NCBI RefSeq assembly: GCF_001611795.1
Contig: NZ_CP015098.1
Coordinates: 5,766,001 to 5,830,000 of the forward strand
DNA length: 64,000 bases
Direction of reading: 5' to 3'
Source: Streptomyces qaidamensis
GTDB lineage: Bacteria > Actinomycetota > Actinomycetes > Streptomycetales > Streptomycetaceae
Shown here piece after piece: positions 8,183-16,087 of this stretch (positions are counted from its first letter, which is position 1; each line of letters opens with the position of its first letter). Below the pieces are notes generated by a model. That model ran no database searches, was not told where the DNA came from, and saw nothing but the letters and a program-made list of their open reading frames with translations. Both the position numbers and the translations under genes were made by a program.

Positions 8183-8209
8183 GGCGCGGCGCCCTCGATG
8201 CGCCGCGCC
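8183..8209 (+). terminator. Stem-loop terminator after ridA
   Basis: A 9-bp perfect stem (GGCGCGGCG at 8183-8191, CGCCGCGCC at 8201-8209) with a 9-nt loop lies 25 nt past the ridA stop. There is no U-tract, as is usual in Streptomyces. Confidence 0.65.
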
Positions 8210-8352
8210 GCGCTCCCCCTCCCTACCCAGAAGCCGTATGCATGGGCGGGGTTCGCGGTGGCGGCGGTATTGAGCCTGTTCGTGTAGGCGTCTGATAACG
8301 AAGTCGGGGTCGACTGTGTGCCGCACAGGTTTCTCGACCATACTGCTCCCCT

Positions 8353-8886
8353 GTGGAGCAGCGCATAGGTTCGAGCAGCCAGCCCCTGGAGGGCGCCGGA
8401 TTCGACCCGGCCTTCATCCCCGGGCTCACGTCACCCGCGTCCGGACGGACGGAAGAGGGCGGGCCGGAGAAGGAGCCTGAGGTCGCGGACGTCGAAGAGG
8501 CCGACGAGGCCGCCGCCGAGTCGGAGGAGACGGCCGAGGCGTCCCCCTCCGAGCCGGAGGAGGACACCGAAGCCGACATCGACGGCCCCGTCTTCGAGGC
8601 GTCCGACCGCCGCGCCAGGATGGTCGCCGACCACAGAGGCGTCCGCATGTCCCTGGACGACCAGGAGTGCGAGTTCCGCTGGGACGAGATCGGCGCGGTC
8701 GAGACGGAGACCGCCCGCTTCGGCAAGCGGTACACCGTCACCGTCCACACCCCTGACCGGCGCTGGTACCCGATCGAGATCGAGGCACCGGCCAGGAGCC
8801 ACTTCAAGGAGTGGGACGCCCAGCTGGACGCGGTCCTGGACGCCTACTTCGAGGAAGAGGAGAAGGAAGAGGAAGCCGCGGACTAA
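8353..8886 (+). CDS. Conserved-looking acidic hypothetical protein
   Basis: Unrecognised 177-aa cytoplasmic protein. Residues about 30-75 form a very acidic Glu/Ala-rich disordered region. Residues about 80-165 look folded, with alternating strands (RARMVADHRGVRMSLDDQECEFRWDEIGAVETETARFGKRYTVTVHT...), perhaps a small PH-like barrel. It ends with an acidic EEEEKEEEAAD tail. The GTG at 8353 has no Shine-Dalgarno site but lies 8 nt after CATACT (8338-8343), a -10-like box, so the message may be leaderless. The last four bases are shared with the end of the convergent carboxypeptidase gene. Confidence 0.65.
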   Translation: MEQRIGSSSQPLEGAGFDPAFIPGLTSPASGRTEEGGPEKEPEVADVEEADEAAAESEETAEASPSEPEEDTEADIDGPVFEASDRRARMVADHRGVRMSLDDQECEFRWDEIGAVETETARFGKRYTVTVHTPDRRWYPIEIEAPARSHFKEWDAQLDAVLDAYFEEEEKEEEAAD

Positions 8887-10235
8887 CCGCAGTACTGCGC
8901 TTCCTTTCCGATCGACCGGTACATACAGTCCGCGTTCTCCAGCAACTGCAGCACCGCGTCGCGGTTACGGGAGGTCTCCCGCTCGATCACCTCGTCGGGC
9001 GGGTAGAACCCACCCCCACCGGAGCGGGGGTACATCTCGAAGGTGTAGCCGAAGATCTTGTGCACACCCCAGAGGTAGTCGTCGATCGACCCGTCCGTGA
9101 TGTACAGGTCGCTGGACTGCTTCGCCGTGTAGCCGTTGCTGGCGGCCATCTTCTGCCCGACCGTCTTGAACGCCGCGTGGTCGTCCGCGGTCATCCCGGT
9201 CGTGGTGTCGGAGTTCGTGTAGCCGAACGGCCACAGCACCAGCTCGCTGTACGTGTGGAAGTCGACCCCCGCCTTGATCTGCTGCTTGCCGCCGACGACC
9301 CGGCTGCGCACGAAGTCGGCGACGACCTTCACCTCTGTCGCGGACTCGGCCGCGGAACCGCGGTAGGTGTCCGAGGACGTCGACCCCGAGGAGCCGCCGC
9401 AGCAGCCCCAGCGGTAGTTCCAGTTGCGGTTCAGGTCGGTACCGACGTAAGACGAACCGGAGTTGGGCTGCCGGTTCTTGCGCCAGGAGCGGTACGAGCC
9501 GGTGGCGATGTCGTACTCGCCGCCGTCCGGGTTGATGTCCGGGACGATCCAGATCTCGCGGTTGTTCACCATGCCGGTGACACGCGAGTCGGAGCCGTAG
9601 TCGGAGGTCAGCTCGCGCAGCAGGTAGAGCGCCATCTCGACGGTCAGGTGCTCGCGGGCGTGCTGGTGGTGCGTGAACAGCACCTCCGGCTCGGACTCGT
9701 CGGTGCTCACGTTGTCGCTGATCTTGATGGCGACGATGTTCCGGCCCTGGTAGGACTTGCCGATCACGCGCTGGCTCGCGATGGACGGGTTGGCCGCGAC
9801 GATCGAGTTGATCTCGCTCGTCATCTCCGCGTAGTTGTGGTACTTCGAGTCGGCCGACGGGAAGTCGAGGAGCCGGACGTCGTCCTCGCCGGCGGACCGG
9901 TCGGGCACCGCGCCGAGCGGGGTGACCTCGTAGCCCAGCGTGCGCAGCTTCTTGATCTGGCGGGCGCGGCCGGAGACCACGACGCCGTGTCCGTGGACCT
10001 CGTCCACGGTCACGCCCGCGCGCTGAAGTGCCGTGCGGTCCTTTGCCGTCGAGTGCAGATGGATCTCGTACTGCCGGACGTCGTCGGCCGAGGCGGCCGG
10101 CTTGCGGGCGCTGTCGGCGGTGGCGTCGCCCGTCGTCGCGGACAGGGGCGCCGCGAGGGCGAGGGCGAGGAGGCCGGCGAGGGCGGCGGTGCGTCTGCCG
10201 GTGCGGGCACCGGAGCCTCGTATGCGAAGTCGCAT
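8883..10235 (-). CDS. Secreted M14 zinc carboxypeptidase
   Basis: 450-aa exported metallocarboxypeptidase. The ATG at 10235 follows AAGGAG and opens a signal peptide (RTAALAGLLALALAAPLSA, cleavage near 33-38). A propeptide of about 90 residues precedes the catalytic domain. Zinc ligands are His192 and Glu195 (HHQHAREH) and His327 (GVDFHTYSELVLWPFGYT). The catalytic Glu400 is in GYTFEMYP. TDLNRNW carries the substrate Arg. The size and CPA/CPB-like layout match the Streptomyces carboxypeptidase T-like group. The gene is monocistronic, and its stop overlaps the stop of the convergent gene by the sequence CTAA. Confidence 0.9.
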   Translation of the reverse strand: MRLRIRGSGARTGRRTAALAGLLALALAAPLSATTGDATADSARKPAASADDVRQYEIHLHSTAKDRTALQRAGVTVDEVHGHGVVVSGRARQIKKLRTLGYEVTPLGAVPDRSAGEDDVRLLDFPSADSKYHNYAEMTSEINSIVAANPSIASQRVIGKSYQGRNIVAIKISDNVSTDESEPEVLFTHHQHAREHLTVEMALYLLRELTSDYGSDSRVTGMVNNREIWIVPDINPDGGEYDIATGSYRSWRKNRQPNSGSSYVGTDLNRNWNYRWGCCGGSSGSTSSDTYRGSAAESATEVKVVADFVRSRVVGGKQQIKAGVDFHTYSELVLWPFGYTNSDTTTGMTADDHAAFKTVGQKMAASNGYTAKQSSDLYITDGSIDDYLWGVHKIFGYTFEMYPRSGGGGFYPPDEVIERETSRNRDAVLQLLENADCMYRSIGKEAQYCG

Positions 10236-10508
10236 GAAATCTCCTTGTGGGAGGTGGGGTTGTCCGTGCGACGTACGTGGTGCGGGTGGCGCATATCGTT
10301 CTGCCAATGGCATGACCCGGTCAAGACTGAAAGTGGCCGCGCAGTGTACGCGTGCGGCACCACGGTCGAGGTGTCCCGACGGAAGTACACCCGCAGGTGT
10401 GGCCCTGGCGTGCATATATGTACGCACCGGGAGAGAGTGAGGGTCCGCGCAAGGGGAGCCGGAGTGCCCGGATCCCCGGACCCCCACCCCCCGAAGGACT
10501 GGCTGATC

Positions 10509-13124
10509 ATGGGCGGATCAGCGCCACGACGGGACCACCACCTGCCGGCCGAGACGACCAGCTTCGTCGACCGGCGTGGCGAACTGACCCAGGGCCGCGA
10601 ACTGCTGGCCCGCGCACGGCTGGTGACGCTGACCGGACCGGGCGGCGTCGGCAAGACCCGGCTCGCCGCGCGCATCGCGGCCCGGGTGCAGCGCGCCTTC
10701 CCGGACGGCGTGCGCTTCGTGCACCTGTCCGGACTGCACGACCCGGCTCTCGTCCCGCTCGCCGCCGCCGACGCGCTGGGCCTCCACGACCGCTCCGCCC
10801 AGCCGCCCCTGGCCGCCCTCGTCGAGCAGGCACGGGACCGGCGGCTGCTCCTCGTCGTCGACAACTGCGAGCACGTGGCGGGCGCGTGCGCCCGGCTCGC
10901 CGCGGCCCTGCTGCACGGCACCGAGGGCGTCCGGATCCTCGCCACCAGCCGGCACCGGCTCGGCCTCACCGAGGAGCACCTCCTGGAGGTACGGCCGCTG
11001 CCGGTGCCCGACCCGGACGGCGACCTGTCCGCCGCCCAGGCCTACCCGGCTCTCACCCTCTTCGCCGACCGGGCCGCCGCCGTCGTCCCCGGCTTCCGTC
11101 TCACCCCCGCCAACCGCGCCTCCGTCGCCCGGCTGTGCCACCGCCTGGACGGTCTGCCCCTCGCCATCGAACTCGCCGCCGTCCGCATGCGCGTCCTCGA
11201 CGTCGACCAGCTCCTGGACCGCCTCGACGACCGCTACCGCTTCCTCACCACCGGCAGCCCCGCCGCCCTGCCCCGCCACCAGACCCTGCGGGCGGCGGTC
11301 GCCTGGAGCCACGACCTGTGCACTCGCCCCGAGCAGACCGTGTGGGCCCGGCTGTCGGTCCTGGCGGGCAGCTTCGACCTGGAGACGGCGGAGGCGGTCT
11401 GCGCGGACGCGACCCCGGAGACCGTCGCCCGGCCTCCGGGAGAGCGGGGTCACCCCGTCGCACTCCCGCACTCGGCGACCTTGCCCGCGTTGCCGGCCCA
11501 GTCGTCGGCGGGGTGCGGAGCGGGTGCCAGGCCAGCGGACGGTACCGGAGCAGGTGTTCGTACCGGGGAGTGCTCCGGTGCCGGCGGCTGGTTCGGGGAC
11601 GGCCCCGGTGCACGCGCCCAGCCCGCCGACCGTCCAGGAACACGCCTCCGGCCCGCGGCGGTCCCCACCGGCACCCTCGCCCTGCTCCCGCCCCCCGGCC
11701 TGCGCCGGGACGATGTCCTCGAAGCGGTCGCCGGGCTCGTGGACAAGTCCGTGCTCTGCCGGGAGACCGGACCCGGCGGCGTGCGGTACCGGCTGCTCGA
11801 CACCCTGCGGCAGTACGGTCTTGAGCAGTTGCGGCGGGACACCGGGCAGGAGGAGGCCGCCCGGCGACGGCAGCGCGACTGGATGGCGCGACGGGCCGAG
11901 CAGTACGAGCGCGGCTGGTTCGGCCCCGGACAGCCGGAGACCGCCGCCCTGCTGCGCGCCGACCAGGACAATCTGCGCGCCGCCCTCGACTTCAGCCTCA
12001 CCGCCCCCGGCGAGGCCCTCGCCGGCCTGCGCCTGGCCGGCACGCTCTGGTTCCACTGGCACGCCTGCGGCGCCTCCCGCGAGGGCCTGTACTGGCTCGA
12101 CCGGGCCCTGGCCGCCGCCCCCGGGCCGACCCGGGAACGGGCCCGCGGCCTGTGGGTCGCCGGCCTGCTGGCCGCCGCCACCCGGGACTTCCCCCGGGGC
12201 CGCGGCCACGCCGCCGACGCCCTCGCTCTCGCCCACGCGCTCGGCGACACCGCCGAGGCCGCGCACGCCGAGTACGTCATCGGCGTCATCCGGCTGTTCG
12301 GCGACGACCTGCCCGGAGCACTGCGGCACTTCGAGTCCACCGTCGCCCGCGGCCCCGTGCCCGGCCAGCACCTCAGTCTCGTCGGCCTCGACCAGGTCGA
12401 ACTCGCCTGCGCGCTCGGCTTCCTGGGCGAGGCCGAGCGGGCCGTCGAGGTCTGCGAGCAGGCCCTGCGGCTGTGCGAGCGGCACGGCGAGCAGTGGGTC
12501 CGCTCCTACGTGCTGCGCATGCTCGCCCTCGCCCACACCGTGCGCGGCGACTGGCCCCGGGCGCAGCGGCACGCCCGTGAGGCGCTGCGTCTGAAACTCG
12601 CCGTCCACGACGTCATCGGCATCGCCCTCACCCTCGACCTGCTCGCGTCGATCGAGGCCCGGCGCGGCGCTCCCGAGGACGCCGCGCTGCTCCTGGGCGG
12701 CGCCGACCGCGTCTGGGCCGACATCGACACCGGCCGCTGGGGCTCCCACACCCTCAACTCCGTACGCCGGGACAGTGAGGAGCGGGCGGTGCGGGCCCTC
12801 GGGCCCGAGGCGTTCGAACGGGCCCGCCGGCGAGGCGGGGCGCTCGGTCTGCGGGAGCTGGCCGGACACGCGCTCCAGGAGCCGGGCCGCCCGCCCGGCG
12901 CGGAGGCCGCCGACCAGCCGCCCCGCGAGGACACCACGGGCCCGTTGACCCGCCGCGAGACCGAGGTCGCCCGGCTCGTCGCCGAGGGGCTCGCCAACCA
13001 GCAGATCGCCGACCGCCTGGTGATCGCCCGCCGCACCGCCGAAGGCCATGTGGAACGCATCCTCGGCAAGCTCGGCTTCAGCAACCGCAGCCAGATCGCG
13101 TCCTGGATGACGGCACAGCGCTGA
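10509..13124 (+). CDS. NB-ARC/AAA regulator with TPR-like repeats and a C-terminal LuxR HTH
   Basis: 871-aa large ATP-binding regulator. The Walker A motif GPGGVGKT is at residues 43-50, with Walker B LLLVVDNCEH and GLPLAIELAA typical of STAND/NB-ARC ATPases (AfsR/LAL style). A helical-repeat region follows (about 440-760), then a GerE-type HTH at the end (LTRRETEVARLVAEGLANQQIADRL...). The ATG at 10509 has GAAGGA upstream. Residues about 305-395, inside the winged-helix section after the ATPase, are a Gly/Ala/Pro-rich low-complexity insert that interrupts an otherwise standard domain. It is probably a signal-dependent activator; its target is unknown. The adjacent MEDS/HATPase gene starts 35 nt later and may be cotranscribed. 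Confidence 0.85.
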   Translation: MGGSAPRRDHHLPAETTSFVDRRGELTQGRELLARARLVTLTGPGGVGKTRLAARIAARVQRAFPDGVRFVHLSGLHDPALVPLAAADALGLHDRSAQPPLAALVEQARDRRLLLVVDNCEHVAGACARLAAALLHGTEGVRILATSRHRLGLTEEHLLEVRPLPVPDPDGDLSAAQAYPALTLFADRAAAVVPGFRLTPANRASVARLCHRLDGLPLAIELAAVRMRVLDVDQLLDRLDDRYRFLTTGSPAALPRHQTLRAAVAWSHDLCTRPEQTVWARLSVLAGSFDLETAEAVCADATPETVARPPGERGHPVALPHSATLPALPAQSSAGCGAGARPADGTGAGVRTGECSGAGGWFGDGPGARAQPADRPGTRLRPAAVPTGTLALLPPPGLRRDDVLEAVAGLVDKSVLCRETGPGGVRYRLLDTLRQYGLEQLRRDTGQEEAARRRQRDWMARRAEQYERGWFGPGQPETAALLRADQDNLRAALDFSLTAPGEALAGLRLAGTLWFHWHACGASREGLYWLDRALAAAPGPTRERARGLWVAGLLAAATRDFPRGRGHAADALALAHALGDTAEAAHAEYVIGVIRLFGDDLPGALRHFESTVARGPVPGQHLSLVGLDQVELACALGFLGEAERAVEVCEQALRLCERHGEQWVRSYVLRMLALAHTVRGDWPRAQRHAREALRLKLAVHDVIGIALTLDLLASIEARRGAPEDAALLLGGADRVWADIDTGRWGSHTLNSVRRDSEERAVRALGPEAFERARRRGGALGLRELAGHALQEPGRPPGAEAADQPPREDTTGPLTRRETEVARLVAEGLANQQIADRLVIARRTAEGHVERILGKLGFSNRSQIASWMTAQR

Positions 13125-13159
13125 CCCCGCCACCGCACCCACCCACCCGAGGGGATCAC

Positions 13160-14059
13160 ATGACCACCGGACAACTCGGCCCGTTCGACCACCGCATGGC
13201 CGTCTTCGACTCCGACGACGGCTTCGTCGCCGCCGCCCTGCCCTTCCTCGGCGAAGCCCTCGGCACCTCCGGCGAACCGCCGCCGGTGGCCATCGCCGCC
13301 CCGCGCAACCTGGACCTCCTGCGGGACGCCCTCGGCTCCGGCGCGAAGGACGTCACCTGCATTCCGCACACCGACTGGTACACCGGCTCCGCCGCCAACG
13401 CCGTGGCGCAGGCCGCCGCGTACCTGAACGCGCACGCCGGACCCGGCGGCCGCATCCACCTCGTCATGGAGCCCGTCTGGAGCGGCCGGGCCGGCCGCTC
13501 GGCCCGCGAGACCACCGAGTGGATCCGCTACGAGGCCCTCGCCAACCTCCTCTTCGCCCCGCTGTCCACGACCGCCCTGTGCGCCTACGACACCCGCACC
13601 GCCGGGCCCGCCGTCATCGCCGCGGCCCGCCGCGCCCACCCCGACACCGAGGTGTACGAGGACCCGCTGCGGCTCGCGGCCGAACTCGACGCCGTGCCCC
13701 TGCCCTTGCCCCCGGCCGGAGCACGGACCCTCGCGGAGCCGCACGCCGCGGCCGTGCAGAGCTGGGCGGTGGGCCGGGGACTGCCCGCCGCCGACGCCGA
13801 GCTGTTCGCCGCCGCCGTGGCGGAGACCGCGGCGTCCCTCGCGCCCCTCGGCGGTGCCGCCCTGCTGTGGGGCGAGGCCCCCGCCTGCGTCTGCGAACTG
13901 CGCTCGGCCCGGCGCCTGGACGACCCGCTCGCCGGCTTCGTCCCGCCGGCCGCCGGCCCCGAACCGGGCCCGGGGCTGTGGTACGCGCGTCAGGTCTGCG
14001 CGTACGTCGACATCCGCGACGACGCCGCAGGAGCCACGGTCCGCCTCCAGTACGCATAG
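13160..14059 (+). CDS. MEDS-domain protein with degenerate HATPase (sensor/anti-sigma type)
   Basis: 299-aa protein. Residues 1-180 fit the MEDS sensory domain (FDHRMAVFDSDDGFVAAALPFLGEALGTSGEPPPVAIAAPRNLDLL..., then a histidine-bearing IPHTDWYTG). The C-terminal 110 residues resemble the RsbW-type ATPase fold (LFAAAVAETAASLAPLGGAALLW...GLWYARQVCAYVDI), but the N-box Asn and the glycine boxes are poor. Streptomyces carry many such MEDS-HATPase proteins, presumed partners of anti-anti-sigma switches. It sits between a LuxR regulator and another HATPase protein. Role is inference. Confidence 0.7.
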   Translation: MTTGQLGPFDHRMAVFDSDDGFVAAALPFLGEALGTSGEPPPVAIAAPRNLDLLRDALGSGAKDVTCIPHTDWYTGSAANAVAQAAAYLNAHAGPGGRIHLVMEPVWSGRAGRSARETTEWIRYEALANLLFAPLSTTALCAYDTRTAGPAVIAAARRAHPDTEVYEDPLRLAAELDAVPLPLPPAGARTLAEPHAAAVQSWAVGRGLPAADAELFAAAVAETAASLAPLGGAALLWGEAPACVCELRSARRLDDPLAGFVPPAAGPEPGPGLWYARQVCAYVDIRDDAAGATVRLQYA

Positions 14060-14096
14060 CCCACGCAGAGCCCACGCAGAGCCCCAGGGCGCTTCC

Positions 14097-14112
14097 ACCT
14101 GCACAAGCAGGT
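14097..14112. promoter_or_regulatory. Small palindrome upstream of the HATPase gene
   Basis: ACCTGC-ACAA-GCAGGT (6-bp arms) sits about 60 bp before the ATG at 14171. Just before it, an 11-bp direct repeat (AGCCCACGCAG twice, about 14058-14079) follows the MEDS gene stop. It could be an operator or a weak hairpin. Confidence 0.3.
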
Positions 14113-14170
14113 AGGGGATCGGGTAGTCCTCCCCCTGCGCCGGACCACCCCCGGGGATCACCCTGGAGCC

Positions 14171-14653
14171 ATGCTGCAACTCTCCGGGCGGCACCTCCCC
14201 GACCCAGACGCCCGCTACGGCCCGTTTCCGCAACCACCCCTGGGAGCGGGCCATCTGCGGGTCGAGTACGCACCCCGGCCCACAGCCGTCCGCGAGGCAC
14301 GCGCGGAGGTCCGCAGGCAGTTGGAGGGATGGGGGCTCGCCGAGCGCGGTGAGGTCGCGGACGTGGCCGAACTGCTCGTCGGTGAACTGGTCACCAACGC
14401 CCTGGTGCACGCCGGGAGCCGCTTCCGGCTCACGCTCTTCGCCGCGCACGGCGTACTGCGCTGCGAGGTCGCCGACGGCGAGCGCCGCGTGCCGCGGGTA
14501 CTGGAGGCGGGCGGCGGGGAGAGCGGCCGTGGAATGTTCCTGGTGGACGCACTCGCCCAGCGCTGGGGCTGCCACCGGGACGGGCCGGGCAAGACCGTGT
14601 GGTTCGAGCTCGGCACGTGCGGGGCGGACGGCTGTGGTCGGCGGCGGCCGTGA
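14171..14653 (+). CDS. RsbW-like ATP-binding protein (anti-sigma/serine kinase family)
   Basis: 160-aa GHKL-fold ATPase of the single-domain HATPase_c_2 type abundant in Streptomyces. The N box is ELLVGELVTNALVHAG, with G1 EVADGERRVPR, G2 GGGESGRGMFLVDALAQRWG and a closing GKTVWFEL. These proteins bind ATP and may phosphorylate anti-anti-sigma partners or sequester sigma factors. No STAS partner or sigma gene is adjacent. The ATG at 14171 has a weak GGAG close by. Confidence 0.82.
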   Translation: MLQLSGRHLPDPDARYGPFPQPPLGAGHLRVEYAPRPTAVREARAEVRRQLEGWGLAERGEVADVAELLVGELVTNALVHAGSRFRLTLFAAHGVLRCEVADGERRVPRVLEAGGGESGRGMFLVDALAQRWGCHRDGPGKTVWFELGTCGADGCGRRRP

Positions 14654-14755
14654 CGTCCCGCCGGGCCTGACCGGTCGGGGTGTCCTACGGGCATCGCGTG
14701 AAGATCCGGTCAGGCCCTCTTGTCCCGCGGGCGCCTTTGGGCTTTCTTGACCTTC

Positions 14756-16072
14756 ATGGCGGACACCACGGGCAACACCACGGAGAACGAGGCCACACCC
14801 CCACCACAGCCCCGGAAGGCGAGCTGGAAGTACATCGGCCCGGGCATCGTCGTCGCGGCGACCGGCGTCGGCGCCGGTGACCTGGTCGCCACGCTGATCG
14901 CGGGCAGCAACTTCGGCTACACCCTCTTGTGGGCCGCGGTCATCGGCTGTCTGGTGAAGATCTCCCTGGCCGAGGCGGCGGGCCGCTGGCACCTGTCCAC
15001 GGGCCGCACCCTGTTCGACGGCTGGGCCAGCCTCGGCCGCTGGACGACGTGGTTCTTCGCGGTCTACGTCGTCGTCTGGGGCTTCGTCTACGGTGCGGCG
15101 GCGATGTCGTCGAGCGCGCTGCCGCTGCAGGCGCTGTTCCCCGACGTGATGGACCTCAAGTGGTGGGGCATCGCCTGCGGTCTGGTCGGGCTGGTCTTCG
15201 TCTGGTTCAACAAGTACGCGGTGTTCGAGAAGGTCATGACGGTCCTGGTGGGCGTCATGTTCGTGGTGACGGTGTACCTGGCGATCCGGGTCACGCCGAA
15301 CATCCCCGACGCCTTCGCCGGGCTGCTCCCGGTCCTCCCGGACGAGAAGGACTCGATCCTCAACACGCTGGGCCTGATCGGCGGTGTGGGCGGCACGATC
15401 ACGCTCGCGGCGTACGGCTACTGGGTCAACGCCAAGGGCTGGACCGACACCGGCTGGATGAAGGTCATGCGGCTGGACAACCGCGTCGCCTACGCCACGA
15501 CCGGCATCTTCGTCATCGCCATGCTGTTCGTCGGCGCCGAACTGCTCCACTCGGCGAACGTCGCCATCGCGAGCGGCGACAAGGGCTTGGTCCAGCTGGG
15601 CGACATCCTGGAGAAGGAGTACGGCTCGGCCACCGCCACGTTCTTCCTGATCGGCTTCTTCGCCACGTCCTTCACCTCGCTGATCGGCGTCTGGCACGGC
15701 GTGAGCCTGATGTTCGCCGACTTCGTCGCCCGCCTGACGGGCACGGGCCGGTCCAAGGGCGAGGAGGTCGCCTCGGGGACGCGCGAGCGCTCCTGGCCGT
15801 TCCGCGCCTACCTGCTCTGGCTGACCTTCCCGCCGATGATCCTGCTCTTCGAGGGCCAGCCCTTCCGCCTGATCATCATCTACGGCGTGCTCGGCGCGGC
15901 CTTCCTGCCCTTCCTCGCCGGCACGCTGATCTGGCTCCTGAACTCCCCCCGTACGCCCCGCGAGTGGCGCAGCGGCCCGGTGAGCAACGTGATGCTCGCC
16001 GTCGCGGGGCTGCTGTTCCTGATCCTGTGCGTGAAGCAGATCTGGGACCAGCCGTGGGGGGAGTTCTTCTAG
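14756..16072 (+). CDS. Nramp-superfamily transporter, atypical clade
   Basis: 438-aa integral membrane protein with about 11 helices. The start GPGIVVAATGVGAGDLVATLIAG aligns with the first Nramp helix, but the metal-binding DPGN is replaced by GAGD. The helix-6 MPH motif is likewise absent (the region reads TITLAAYGYWVNAKGW). It therefore belongs to the Nramp superfamily but probably not to the manganese/iron importers, and its substrate is unknown. The ATG at 14756 was chosen because the preceding in-frame GTG lacks any site. No strong Shine-Dalgarno is present. It converges on the chitinase gene with only 15 bp between stops. Confidence 0.8.
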   Translation: MADTTGNTTENEATPPPQPRKASWKYIGPGIVVAATGVGAGDLVATLIAGSNFGYTLLWAAVIGCLVKISLAEAAGRWHLSTGRTLFDGWASLGRWTTWFFAVYVVVWGFVYGAAAMSSSALPLQALFPDVMDLKWWGIACGLVGLVFVWFNKYAVFEKVMTVLVGVMFVVTVYLAIRVTPNIPDAFAGLLPVLPDEKDSILNTLGLIGGVGGTITLAAYGYWVNAKGWTDTGWMKVMRLDNRVAYATTGIFVIAMLFVGAELLHSANVAIASGDKGLVQLGDILEKEYGSATATFFLIGFFATSFTSLIGVWHGVSLMFADFVARLTGTGRSKGEEVASGTRERSWPFRAYLLWLTFPPMILLFEGQPFRLIIIYGVLGAAFLPFLAGTLIWLLNSPRTPREWRSGPVSNVMLAVAGLLFLILCVKQIWDQPWGEFF

Positions 16073-16087
16073 GGCGACGGGACGCCG

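Noticed and set aside
8811..13124. 1437-codon plus-strand open frame containing the STAND regulator
   Set aside because: The N-terminal 560 codons lie antisense to the carboxypeptidase and have shadow composition; the real gene starts at 10509.
10518..13142. 874-codon minus-strand frame opposite the STAND regulator
   Set aside because: Antisense shadow with Gly/Val/Gln-rich unstructured composition; no motifs or start signals.
12506..15697. 1063-codon minus-strand frame
   Set aside because: Runs antisense through four recognised genes; high-GC artefact.
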